A stretch of 64,000 nucleotides of DNA from MKUN01 sp964481425 (GTDB taxonomy: Bacteria; Bacteroidota; Bacteroidia; Chitinophagales; Chitinophagaceae), in NCBI GenBank assembly GCA_964481425.1, contig CAYZTM010000002.1, positions 90,707 to 154,706 on the forward strand, read 5' to 3'. Under the pieces are notes generated by a model. That model saw only the letters and a list, made by a program, of their open reading frames with translations. It did not search any database and was not told where the DNA came from. The position numbers were made by a program, and so were the translations under genes. Shown here in pieces: positions 1-8,283 of this stretch; within the stretch, counting starts at the first letter, position 1, and the number at the start of each line of letters is the position of its first letter.

Positions 1-1
1 G

Positions 2-784
2 CTGTACCTGGCCGTGCTCTTCGATAGCAGCTTATCCCGTTTCGATTGGTTTCTGCTTGGCCTTATGCAGGCAAATAGTGTAACGGCCGACTATACCTTT
101 GCTTACCGCGCTTTCGAGGTGGCCCGCCTGCCTATCATGATCGTGGGCCCCATCATTTTACCCAAGTTTGCACGCCTGTTCAACTCCAACAATGATAAGC
201 TGGCCGCACAGAAAAAAAGGCAGGTGAACAAGTTCTTTTCGCTGGAAATATTTTTTGCCATATTCATGGTGCTCTGTCTCAATATCATTTGGGGGCCGGG
301 TATAGACCTTATTACCAAGGGCAAGTACGGTTACTCTAACTCGCTTATATTCTTCATCCTGTCACTTTGCATCCCGCTGCAGTTCACCATTAACCTCCTG
401 TGGACGCTCACTTTCTCGGCCAAGCGCTACAAGTCGGTAACTATCGTGACCTTCATTACGGCAGTGGTGAATATTGTGCTTGATGTGGCGCTCATACATT
501 TCTACGGAGGCGCGGGCGCTGCCATAGCTTTCTTGTTGTCTGTGTGTATTCAAACGGCAGCCTACACCTTTGTCGTCAATAAGTTTATCATGCGTTTCTC
601 CTTATTGCCATTGTTGGTATTGGCCGTAGCAGGCAGCATAGCCTACGCAGCTTCTGTTTACCTGGTGCCCGGCATATGGTCGCGCATTGGTATAGCGGTT
701 GTCGTGTATGTTGTGCTTAGCCTGCTCAGTAAACAGGTAGGCCGGCAGCACCTCGATATTTTAAGGCTATATTTGAGGCGATGA
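2..784 (+). CDS. Polysaccharide flippase (Wzx/MATE-like), 3' part only
   Basis: The window opens inside this gene; 260 C-terminal residues are visible. They hold about six strongly hydrophobic helices separated by short basic loops, as in the C-terminal half of MOP-superfamily polysaccharide exporters that flip lipid-linked oligosaccharides across the inner membrane. The stop overlaps the start of the next glycosyltransferase gene as ATGA, so the two are probably co-translated. A Wzx role is inferred from this context: glycosyltransferases, two Wzy-like proteins and a WecG-like enzyme follow. The N-terminal half, needed to assign the subfamily, is outside the window. Confidence 0.75.
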   Translation: MYLAVLFDSSLSRFDWFLLGLMQANSVTADYTFAYRAFEVARLPIMIVGPIILPKFARLFNSNNDKLAAQKKRQVNKFFSLEIFFAIFMVLCLNIIWGPGIDLITKGKYGYSNSLIFFILSLCIPLQFTINLLWTLTFSAKRYKSVTIVTFITAVVNIVLDVALIHFYGGAGAAIAFLLSVCIQTAAYTFVVNKFIMRFSLLPLLVLAVAGSIAYAASVYLVPGIWSRIGIAVVVYVVLSLLSKQVGRQHLDILRLYLRR

Positions 785-1980
785 ACATCTTATACCTCTG
801 CGATGAGTATCCTCCCGGCAGGCATGGGGGTATCGGTACTGCTGTGCAGCTGCTGGCACGTGCTATGGCAAAACGGGGGCATAAGGTGGTGGTGGCAGGT
901 TTTTACGATTGGGGCTATGGCGGCACCGATGAGTTTGAGGACGAAGGTGTAAAAGTATATCGTTTCCGCAGGGGGCTAGACGCGTCATTCTTTTCGAAAA
1001 AGGACTCCCTCCTGGTAAGGGGTACCTATAAATTATTTTACCTCACCGGCATTTTCCAGCGCGATATCAGTAGGAGCATTAAGAAGTATAAGACCTTCCT
1101 GGACAAGATCATTCGCGAGCATAAAATAGATATTATAGAGCAGCCCGATTTTAATGAATATGTACAATACTGCAAAAGCCCTGTTTATTTTCCGGAGCTA
1201 TCCATCCCCGCTGTGGTGAAATTGCATGGCAGTATCAGCTATTTTATGAAAGAGGCGGGGCAACAACCACCCATTGCTATTTTTAATGTGGACAAAGAGG
1301 TGTTGCACAAAGCCGATGCGGTCAGCAGTGTGAGCAGCTATACTGCGGCTAAAACCGCGGCCTATATGGATTACCATGGGCCGATAGAAGTAGTGTACAA
1401 TGGCATTGACACACATATAACAGTACCGGCTGTGAAAGAGAAAGCCCTCGTCATTTATACAGGCTCACTGGTGGCCAAAAAAGGTATTTACCAATTAATG
1501 AAAGCCTGGAATATCGTTCATGAACAAATACCGGCTGCAAAGCTGGAGGTATATGGTAAGGGGCCTGTCGATCGTATAAAGAAGTGCTTGAGGTCATCAG
1601 CCGTTAATTCCGTTTCGTTTAAAGGCCATGTGCAAAGGGAGCATCTTTTTAAAAGACTTGCCGCAGCCTCTCTGGCAGTGTTTCCTTCATATGCTGAGTG
1701 TTTTGCCTTGGGACCGATGGAAGCTATGGCAGCGGATACGGCGGTACTTTATAGTACAAGAACCTCCGGTCCTGAGTTAATAAATGATGGATTTAACGGA
1801 ATGCTTGCGGATCCTGACAATGTAAATGAGTTAGCTAATAAGATGCTTTACCTTTTGCAGAATCCCGGGGAGAATGAGAGGATGGCTGCCGAAGGACAAA
1901 AACGTATACAGGAGCAATTTGATATTGATGTGATCGCTGAAAAAAATGAAGCCTTTTACCGGTCGGTTTTAAACAGGTGA
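781..1980 (+). CDS. Glycosyltransferase family 4 protein
   Basis: A 399-aa GT-B retaining glycosyltransferase. The N-terminus has the glycine-rich GGIGTAVQLLARAMAKRGH segment of the acceptor-binding Rossmann domain. The C-terminal domain starts near residue 220 (VIYTGSLVAKKG) and carries the nucleotide-sugar EX7E motif in AECFALGPMEAMA near residue 310. It would add a sugar to a lipid-linked precursor on the cytoplasmic face. The start overlaps the flippase stop (ATGA). Its last 12 bases overlap the end of the convergent Wzy-like gene. Donor and acceptor cannot be read from the sequence. Confidence 0.85.
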   Translation: MNILYLCDEYPPGRHGGIGTAVQLLARAMAKRGHKVVVAGFYDWGYGGTDEFEDEGVKVYRFRRGLDASFFSKKDSLLVRGTYKLFYLTGIFQRDISRSIKKYKTFLDKIIREHKIDIIEQPDFNEYVQYCKSPVYFPELSIPAVVKLHGSISYFMKEAGQQPPIAIFNVDKEVLHKADAVSSVSSYTAAKTAAYMDYHGPIEVVYNGIDTHITVPAVKEKALVIYTGSLVAKKGIYQLMKAWNIVHEQIPAAKLEVYGKGPVDRIKKCLRSSAVNSVSFKGHVQREHLFKRLAAASLAVFPSYAECFALGPMEAMAADTAVLYSTRTSGPELINDGFNGMLADPDNVNELANKMLYLLQNPGENERMAAEGQKRIQEQFDIDVIAEKNEAFYRSVLNR

Positions 1981-3249
1981 TGCACTACTTTTCCGGCTGG
2001 TTTTATCCCTGTAGTAAATATTATAAAATACCATAGCAAAGAAGGCATACACTACTATGCCTGCCTCGGTCTGTAGGGCAGCCTCTGCGACCATCAGTGT
2101 AGCAGCCCCGATATGGAATACCAGGAAAAAAGGGGCGTTCGGGCTATTCCTGAGCATAAAGAAAGGTAAGAATACCATCAGTAGCAAAATGGCCAGGCCG
2201 GGCAGGCCGGTCATCAGTAATACCTGCAGGTAGGTGTTGTGCAGGTTGAAGTTCCAAAGTGGCGGGTGCTTATCCAGGGAATGTGCTTGGGCATTATAGG
2301 CCATTATGGTCTTCTGCTGCATGATGGCAACATCCCCTATGCCGCAGCCCGTTAGCCAAAGGTGATTTTGGTTCATATCGTCGATAGCCATCTCCCATAG
2401 GAAGAGACGAAGGGTCAGGTTGTTGAATTGCTGGTTTTGGTTTTGTACCAACTTTAGTTCCGGGTGCTCTACAACTCTTTCAAAGCGCTTGCTCACCGGG
2501 TTGTTTGTAAAGGCAATGACACAAGCCAGTACCAACATGCCTGCAAGGCCAAATGCCAAAACAGACCGGGATACCTTTCCCTTCAACACATTCCGATAGT
2601 ATAAGGGGATAACAATAAGTACGAAGAGTGCCAGGAAGGTCTTGGAGGAGAGCAATATTAGGAAGAGAAACAGGAGCCCGATCAGTGGGAAACGGAGTTT
2701 TTTCCGCGCCAGGATATTGGTCCATTTATACAGCATTAGCATCGCCAGCGCCAGGAATACATAAAAGGAGTAATACACAGGATTTGAGTCGAAATCTTTT
2801 ACCAGCGTGTGATAAAAGAACTGTGTAGTAGTATGTACGGTAAAATAAATATAAACGCTCCTAAACAGGCAATAGATAGCTCCCAGGCTACAACCCGCTA
2901 CGAGGGCTGTAAATATATTTTCCAGGTTTTTTTCTTTGATTTCCGGGCCAGAACCTATTACAAAAGGTAGCAGCAGGAAACTGAGCTTGGTCTGCAGGTC
3001 GAAGAGTGCCTGGTCTTTGTTGGTACTATAAAAGTAGCCCGCCACATGTAGGAAGAAGAATGCCAACCATACCCACAATACTTTCCGTTCGCGGAAGCTG
3101 ACGAAGTACTCTTTTTTAACTTGAAATACCCAGCATATTGTGAGCAAAACGATAGATAGTGAGGTTAGGTTAAAAGCGATCGGTATGAAAAATGCCACAG
3201 AGCATAGCATCCGGTAGTAAGTACTTTGCAGGAATTGTTTCAGAGGCAT
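1969..3249 (-). CDS. O-antigen ligase/polymerase-like membrane protein (Wzy_C family)
   Basis: A 426-aa polytopic membrane protein with about 10-12 hydrophobic segments and one large periplasmic loop. The loop ends in LHNTYLQVLLMTGLPG, the hallmark of the O-antigen ligase/polymerase family. Such proteins join or transfer lipid-linked oligosaccharides in the periplasm. I start it at the ATG at 3249 (MPLKQFLQ...), because an exact TAnnTTTG box lies 6 bases upstream and a longer frame to 3321 would run over the divergent promoter. It lies antisense within an otherwise plus-strand sugar locus and is convergent with the GT4 gene. Confidence 0.75.
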   Translation of the reverse strand: MPLKQFLQSTYYRMLCSVAFFIPIAFNLTSLSIVLLTICWVFQVKKEYFVSFRERKVLWVWLAFFFLHVAGYFYSTNKDQALFDLQTKLSFLLLPFVIGSGPEIKEKNLENIFTALVAGCSLGAIYCLFRSVYIYFTVHTTTQFFYHTLVKDFDSNPVYYSFYVFLALAMLMLYKWTNILARKKLRFPLIGLLFLFLILLSSKTFLALFVLIVIPLYYRNVLKGKVSRSVLAFGLAGMLVLACVIAFTNNPVSKRFERVVEHPELKLVQNQNQQFNNLTLRLFLWEMAIDDMNQNHLWLTGCGIGDVAIMQQKTIMAYNAQAHSLDKHPPLWNFNLHNTYLQVLLMTGLPGLAILLLMVFLPFFMLRNSPNAPFFLVFHIGAATLMVAEAALQTEAGIVVYAFFAMVFYNIYYRDKTSRKSSASPV

Positions 3250-3255
3250 AAAGCA

Positions 3256-3263
3256 CAAATTTA
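3256..3263 (-). promoter_or_regulatory. Bacteroidota -7 box for the Wzy-like gene
   Basis: On the minus strand this reads TAAATTTG, an exact match to TAnnTTTG. The ATG is only 6 bases beyond it, so the mRNA would have almost no 5' leader. I see no clear -33 TTTG. Confidence 0.4.
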
Positions 3264-3308
3264 GGTATTTATACGAGGCTTTAGTTAGTATAAATAAGTA
3301 CATTCTTG

Positions 3309-3316
3309 TAGTTTTG
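3309..3316 (+). promoter_or_regulatory. Bacteroidota -7 box for the plus-strand Wzy-like gene
   Basis: TAGTTTTG followed by C matches TAnnTTTGC. The ATG at 3341 is 24 bases downstream. With the minus-strand box at 3256 it forms a compact divergent promoter region. Confidence 0.45.
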
Positions 3317-3340
3317 CCCACTGGCTTAGGCTATATAGGA

Positions 3341-4717
3341 ATGCAACACAACGATAACGCTGAACATGTCCGTGAAAAGCGATTTTCATGGTCTTATATT
3401 AACGAACAGGTGGACCCTGTATTGCTTGCTTTCCTCATTTTGTTCCCTATCGATAAGGTGGTCATAAAGCCTCTTGCCCTGATTTTCGGCATTGCCTGGC
3501 TTGGTCGCAGGTTCCGCTTCAGGGATATCAAGGCAGCGCCGCCCTTTTATTTCCTCATACTTATCCCCGCATTGTTGCAGTTCCTGTTCTTCAACAGCGA
3601 TTTTTCTATGGCCCATTTTGTTTCTTTTGGCATAGGTACACTCTATTGGCTTATGTGTGCGCTGGCATTCGCGCTGATGCATAATAGGGTATCTGTTGAT
3701 TACACCGAAAGGGCAGAGCGTACCATCAGGGTGTTTTTTCTCCTTAACCTGTTCGTGTCAGTGGCTAACCTTATCTATACTATGGTAATTTCCGGTAGTC
3801 TGAACCCCTACTGCAGTACCGACCTGCGTTTTGGAAATTCTACAGGCGATTTTATCAGGGGCATATTTATGGCCCCCAGCTATATCAATATGTTCGTCAA
3901 TGCCCTGTTCGGCATTTACTTCCTTTACCGGGGTCGGTATGTTTACTCGTTCCTGGCCATCGCAGTGGCTTGTGCTACCAGCAGCAACTTTGCCAACATG
4001 GTTTTATTACCATTGCTTGTGGCCTGTCTTTTTATATTACCGCACAAAAAGGCGCGTGTAACCATAGTACTTGAACTATTACTATATACGGCTTTCTATA
4101 TTTTTATGTCTCCTGGCAATTTTGCCTACGTCCGTTCTTCAGTGGCACCTAAACAGATGGACTCTGCTGAGGACCGCGCCTTCAGTAAGTTTTACAGGGG
4201 TGGTGGCAAACTGATGCATTATTGCAAAGTGATCTCGGTTTGCGAGACCTATGAATATTTGACTTCCTCAAAAGAGCATTTTATCCTGGGTGCAGGCATG
4301 GGCAATTTTTCTTCTCAACTTGCAGTACGTACTTCCGGGCTTAACGCGCCATCTAAGTCCCGCTTGTTCCGGGAACTGCCTGAATATGAAGCGCCGGCCT
4401 TTAAAAATAATCACTATCGCATTTTTGATGCGGTGTATAGCCTGCCCCCGGAGTATCACTCCATAAGGCACTTTCCGGCTTCGTTCATTAACCAGTTATT
4501 AGGTGAGTATGGTTTTACAGGCTTAATATTATTCCTCTTCTTTTACATAAGCTTCTTTTTGAAACGATACAGGCATTTAAGCTATACCATTGTGATGCTG
4601 GTAATGGTATGTGGTTTCCTGGCATTCGACTATTTATTTGAATATCTTTCAGTAATGGTATTCTTCGAACTATTCTACCTGATCGATCTGCGGACCAAAC
4701 CTGTTGTAGTATTATGA
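3341..4717 (+). CDS. Wzy-like integral membrane protein
   Basis: A 458-aa protein with about ten transmembrane segments and a large hydrophilic loop at roughly residues 260-390. The end of the loop (ILGAGMGNFSSQ, then FINQLLGEYGFTGLILF) resembles the O-antigen polymerase/ligase family, so a repeat-unit polymerase is a reasonable inference, not a proven one. I chose the ATG at 3341 rather than an upstream TTG at 3314 because the TTG overlaps the predicted -7 box. The stop overlaps the next gene as ATGA, starting a run of four translationally linked genes (3341-7231). Confidence 0.65.
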   Translation: MQHNDNAEHVREKRFSWSYINEQVDPVLLAFLILFPIDKVVIKPLALIFGIAWLGRRFRFRDIKAAPPFYFLILIPALLQFLFFNSDFSMAHFVSFGIGTLYWLMCALAFALMHNRVSVDYTERAERTIRVFFLLNLFVSVANLIYTMVISGSLNPYCSTDLRFGNSTGDFIRGIFMAPSYINMFVNALFGIYFLYRGRYVYSFLAIAVACATSSNFANMVLLPLLVACLFILPHKKARVTIVLELLLYTAFYIFMSPGNFAYVRSSVAPKQMDSAEDRAFSKFYRGGGKLMHYCKVISVCETYEYLTSSKEHFILGAGMGNFSSQLAVRTSGLNAPSKSRLFRELPEYEAPAFKNNHYRIFDAVYSLPPEYHSIRHFPASFINQLLGEYGFTGLILFLFFYISFFLKRYRHLSYTIVMLVMVCGFLAFDYLFEYLSVMVFFELFYLIDLRTKPVVVL

Positions 4718-5526
4718 CAGGGTCATTGGTAAGTATAATCGTGCCTGCATACAATTATGGGCATTTCCTTGCAGCTACCCTGCAGAATATTACCACGCAG
4801 CGGTATGACAACTGGGAATGCATTATAGTGGACGATGGTTCGATGGACGATACGGCTTCTGTTGCACGGGTATTTACTGAACAGGACAAAAGGTTCCGAT
4901 ATGTGCACCAGCAAAACCAGGGCCTTTCCGCAGCCCGCAATACCGGTATCAGGCAAAGCAGTGGTGCATATATTCAGTTCCTCGATGCTGATGACCTGCT
5001 GCATGAGCACAAGCTGGAAATACAGCTTGCTTATCTTGAGGGGCATCAGGAAGTAGATATTGTGTACGGTGATTTCCTTTATTTTCATACTGACAGGCCG
5101 GACGACAAGCTGAAGGGTAGGGGTAGCGAAGAGCATACCGAAAAACATTTACTGGGCAGTGCATGTGGCATGGAGATGGCGAAGCGTTTTTGTATTAATA
5201 ATTTCATACCCGTTTCAGCTCCATTGGTCCGCAGGAGTATTATTGATAAAACGGGTTTTTTCGATATGGAATACCGTTCTTACGAAGATTGGCAATATTG
5301 GTTTCGCTGCTGTTTACAGGGTGCCTGTTTTGCCTATGCGCCGCAGCAGGGCACAGAAACGTATATCAGGTTCGGCCATGCCAGCATGATGGGCAATAAG
5401 AAAAAAATGGTGGCCAATGGTATCAGGATACGTAAGTTCATGGGAAGCTATCTGAAAGGTAGCCTGAAAAGATACAATAGCTATCGCCTGCTTAAATTGC
5501 AGCTAAGGGCTTTGTTGGGAATATGA
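4714..5526 (+). CDS. Glycosyltransferase family 2 protein
   Basis: A 270-aa GT-A fold enzyme. It begins with SIIVPAYNYGHFLAATL and has IIVDDGSMDDT near residue 38 for nucleotide binding. The metal-binding DxD is in FLDADD, residues 89-94. ARNTGIRQSSG precedes it, as is usual in GT2. It would transfer one sugar during repeat-unit assembly at the inner membrane. It overlaps both neighbours by ATGA, so it sits in the middle of the operon. Sugar specificity cannot be inferred. Confidence 0.88.
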   Translation: MTGSLVSIIVPAYNYGHFLAATLQNITTQRYDNWECIIVDDGSMDDTASVARVFTEQDKRFRYVHQQNQGLSAARNTGIRQSSGAYIQFLDADDLLHEHKLEIQLAYLEGHQEVDIVYGDFLYFHTDRPDDKLKGRGSEEHTEKHLLGSACGMEMAKRFCINNFIPVSAPLVRRSIIDKTGFFDMEYRSYEDWQYWFRCCLQGACFAYAPQQGTETYIRFGHASMMGNKKKMVANGIRIRKFMGSYLKGSLKRYNSYRLLKLQLRALLGI

Positions 5527-6452
5527 ATACTGCATATACACAAATATTGATACTGAACTGGAACGGTGGGGCTGATACCCTTGCCTGTGTAAAGAGTGTA
5601 TTACAGTATTCAAATGCAAGAGTAGCGGTACTGGACAATAATTCTACAGATAATTCGCTGAGTTTGCTTAATGAAGGTTTGAAAGAAGAAGGTCTTATTA
5701 CAGTGAAGGTCGGGGAAGCGTTTGATAAGAATGCAAAGCTGGTTTTGCTCCTGTCTGATATAAATCTTGGCTTTGCCGGGGGCAATAACCTACTCATGCG
5801 GCAGTATATGGATGAGTCGCAGGTTGCATATTTCTGGCTGTTGAACAATGATGCAGTCGCCGGGCCCGAAACGCTTGATAAAATGTTGGAGACCATGTAC
5901 CAGGATAGCAATAATGCATTTATTGGCTCAGTAATACTCGATTTCACAAGAAGGGATATTGTACAATGTGCAGGCCTCCATTACTATCCATATTTTGGCG
6001 TATCGAAGATGTTGCTGAAAAATGAGCATTGGGAACAAAACAGGAAGCATATTCCATTCGATAGGATACATTTCCAGCATGGGGCCAGCTTGCTTGTGAA
6101 AAAGGATGCACTGGCGAGGGTAGGTTTAATGGACGAGACCTTTTTCCTGTATTTCGAGGAGCACGATTGGCAGCAGCGGGCGGCTGAACTGGGGTATAGG
6201 AATGGCCTCGCCGCAGATGCAATAGTTTACCATAAAGGCAGTGTGAGCACCAGCAGCAAAAAACACCTGTTCTTTTATTACTACAACAGGTCTTCTATCA
6301 TCTTCGCAAGAAAGCACAACAGCTTTTTTGTGCGCGTTATTTCTGTTTTGTTATTGTCAGGCGTTACTTTAGTGCGTACAAGGCTCAATCTGAAAAGTCT
6401 TTCCTGGGGATTCAAAGGTTTATTGGAAGGCCTTACCAAAAAGTTATCATGA
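5523..6452 (+). CDS. Glycosyltransferase family 2 protein (rhamnosyltransferase-like)
   Basis: A 309-aa GT-A enzyme with ILNWNGGADTLACVKSVL at the N-terminus, the DNNSTDNS nucleotide-binding segment, LGFAGGNNLLMRQY, and LLNNDAVAGPETL carrying the metal-binding acidic residue. This order is typical of the WbbL/rhamnosyltransferase branch of GT2. The C-terminus is basic and partly hydrophobic, suggesting membrane contact. ATGA overlaps link it to the genes on both sides. The rhamnosyl specificity is family inference only. Confidence 0.85.
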   Translation: MNTAYTQILILNWNGGADTLACVKSVLQYSNARVAVLDNNSTDNSLSLLNEGLKEEGLITVKVGEAFDKNAKLVLLLSDINLGFAGGNNLLMRQYMDESQVAYFWLLNNDAVAGPETLDKMLETMYQDSNNAFIGSVILDFTRRDIVQCAGLHYYPYFGVSKMLLKNEHWEQNRKHIPFDRIHFQHGASLLVKKDALARVGLMDETFFLYFEEHDWQQRAAELGYRNGLAADAIVYHKGSVSTSSKKHLFFYYYNRSSIIFARKHNSFFVRVISVLLLSGVTLVRTRLNLKSLSWGFKGLLEGLTKKLS

Positions 6453-7231
6453 GTTTCGATACGGCTTCATTGTTCGGCTTCAGACTTATTGACGCTGTCT
6501 CGGTTAGCGAGGTGGCAGAAGATATATTGCAGCATTACGGTGTAGTGAAAGAGGGCCCTGTGGATTTTCTCGTCACGCCCAATGCATCTACCATAGTTTA
6601 TTACAATGAGCGAGAGAACAAGGCAATAAAAGACTTCTATGCCAATGCTGCTTATATACTACCGGATGGCATGCCCCTTGTCTGGCTCAGCCGGGCGAAG
6701 GGTAAACAAAAGCTACAGGCAAGGCTTACCGGCAGCGACCTGTTCCCGGTATTATGGCGGGGTATCAAAAACAAAGAGCTGGGGGTTAGCATGGTATTGG
6801 CAAACCGGGAATTGGCAGATCGCTTTACAGGAGACCATGCACTGGTTAAAATTACAGTGCCGTCCTTCTTCGATGCCACCGATAGCGAATACATCCATTC
6901 ACTTGCTGTGGCAATAGCTGATGGTATAATTGAGAATCGTTCATCCTTTCTTTTCCTCGGTCTGAATTTCCCCAAGCAGGAATTGCTGGGTATGGCTGTC
7001 GCGAAAGCGCTGAAAGAGAAAGGTTATAAGCAACAGCTATTGGTTCTTTTATTGGGTGCTTCTTTCGAGTTTTATTTTGGCATGAAGAAACGCGCTCCTG
7101 CGTTTTTCCGCAAAACAGGCATGGAGTGGTTCTACCGGTTTATGAGCGAACCGGGTCGCTTGTGGAAACGCTATACAGTGGACAATGCCCGTTTCCTCTT
7201 GCTTGCATTTAAAGAATTGATGAAAAAATAA
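6449..7231 (+). CDS. WecG/TagA/CpsF family glycosyltransferase (GT26)
   Basis: A 260-aa enzyme of the WecG/TagA family, which adds ManNAc-type sugars to a lipid-linked first sugar. Visible family features are TPNASTIVYY, ILPDGMPLVWLSR, RLTGSDLFP, the LGLNFPKQE segment and the C-terminal GMEWFYRFMSEPGRLWKRY, the conserved tail that anchors the enzyme to the membrane. It is the last gene of the 3341-7231 run and ends within the left arm of a strong terminator. It may catalyse an early committed step of the same polysaccharide. Confidence 0.88.
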   Translation: MSFDTASLFGFRLIDAVSVSEVAEDILQHYGVVKEGPVDFLVTPNASTIVYYNERENKAIKDFYANAAYILPDGMPLVWLSRAKGKQKLQARLTGSDLFPVLWRGIKNKELGVSMVLANRELADRFTGDHALVKITVPSFFDATDSEYIHSLAVAIADGIIENRSSFLFLGLNFPKQELLGMAVAKALKEKGYKQQLLVLLLGASFEFYFGMKKRAPAFFRKTGMEWFYRFMSEPGRLWKRYTVDNARFLLLAFKELMKK

Positions 7232-7257
7232 GACCGGCGGAGGCCGGTCTTATTTTT
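7224..7257. terminator. Bidirectional intrinsic terminator
   Basis: A perfect 15-bp inverted repeat (AAAAATAAGACCGGC / its complement) with a GGAG loop. The A- and T-rich ends give a U-tract on either strand. It contains the stop of the WecG-like gene (TAA, 7229-7231) and touches the stop of the facing enoyl-CoA hydratase gene, so it serves both convergent units. Confidence 0.9.
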
Positions 7258-8029
7258 AATTAGCTGTTTTTGCTTTGAATTTGTTGATGGCATTTCGGGT
7301 GAAATCACTCAATACCAGTCTGCCGCTTATCGCAGCCCGTTCGGCCAGTACGGTGTCCCAATGCTCGGTGCCATGCCAGAATATCTTTTTGAGTTGAGTC
7401 ATGGCATCAGGGCTGCTATGAGCCAGCCTGTTGGCAAGGTCGTACACAGCCTGGTCTAGGTCTTCTATGTTCTTGTGCACTTCTGCATACAGGCCATGTT
7501 TTTTGGCCCACTCGGCTGAGCGCCAGCCGGTGGCATCAATGGCCAGTTGTGAGAAGCATGATATCCCTATTTTACGTTCCACTGCAGGCCCTACCACGAA
7601 GGGGCCTATACCCACGGCCAGTTCGCTGAGTTTTATAGAGGCGTCTTCGGTCGCTATGGCATAATCTACTGCGGCGGCAAGGCCTACGCCACCGCCTACA
7701 GCTTTGCCCTGTATACGACCTATGATCAGCTTATGGCACTTACGCATGGCATTGATAACATGAGCGAAGCCGCTGAAAAATTTCTTTCCTTCAGCTTCAT
7801 TATTTATGGCCATCAGTTCGTCGAACGAAGCCCCGGCGCAAAAAGCTCTTTCTCCGTAACTCTTCAAAACGATAACACGTACCGACTCGTCTATGCCGAT
7901 ATCATTTATGGTCTTGGCCAGGTCGCCCAGTATGGCCCCGGGCAGGGAATTGCTGGCAGGGTGAAAGAATTCGATGGTAGCGATCCCGTGCTCTATGTCG
8001 CTACGCACATAACCATCAGCATGTTGCAT
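7256..8029 (-). CDS. Enoyl-CoA hydratase/isomerase family protein
   Basis: A 257-aa crotonase-fold protein. The oxyanion-hole segment is FCAGASFDEL, followed by GKAVGGGVGLAAAVDYAIAT and the Glu-bearing KLSELAVGIGPFVVGPAVERK region. Crotonases bind acyl-CoA thioesters and hydrate or isomerise 2-enoyl-CoA. It sits downstream of paaZ on the same strand, so a role in the beta-oxidation-like end of phenylacetate breakdown (PaaF/PaaG-type) is likely, but methylglutaconyl-CoA hydratase-like activity is also possible. I use the ATG at 8029 (MQHADGY); the 21 residues encoded upstream look unlike the family. Confidence 0.85.
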   Translation of the reverse strand: MQHADGYVRSDIEHGIATIEFFHPASNSLPGAILGDLAKTINDIGIDESVRVIVLKSYGERAFCAGASFDELMAINNEAEGKKFFSGFAHVINAMRKCHKLIIGRIQGKAVGGGVGLAAAVDYAIATEDASIKLSELAVGIGPFVVGPAVERKIGISCFSQLAIDATGWRSAEWAKKHGLYAEVHKNIEDLDQAVYDLANRLAHSSPDAMTQLKKIFWHGTEHWDTVLAERAAISGRLVLSDFTRNAINKFKAKTAN

Positions 8030-8120
8030 ATAAGGCAGATTTAAAGGCAAATATCCGTTAAAACTCAATAAAAGTAAAGGGGATATCGCCAAATAAGGAA
8101 TTTTACCCTTTGCAGCGATA

Positions 8121-8282
8121 TTATAATATCCTCACCAGGCAAAGGGCAAGTACCACTATTACGAACAGGAAAATGTAAAAGCGTCTTCTGGCCTGCCTCC
8201 CATTCTTTAGCGCCCTCGATAGCGTTACAACCACGTAGGGTACAAGTAGCAGCAGGAATACGGTCAGCAGCGCTTTGAACAC
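8121..8282 (-). CDS. Small two-helix membrane protein (53 aa), unknown function
   Basis: An open frame starts at a GTG one base after the paaZ stop and ends TAA at 8121. The protein is FKALLTVFLLLLVPYVVV at the N-terminus, a basic hinge LKNGRQARRRFY, then a second hydrophobic stretch to the C-terminus. That predicts two membrane helices with a positively charged cytoplasmic loop. The tight spacing to paaZ suggests translational coupling. I do not recognise a family. Support is the clean two-helix pattern and the placement; its absence from relatives would argue against it. Confidence 0.5.
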   Translation of the reverse strand: MFKALLTVFLLLLVPYVVVTLSRALKNGRQARRRFYIFLFVIVVLALCLVRIL

Positions 8283-8283
8283 C

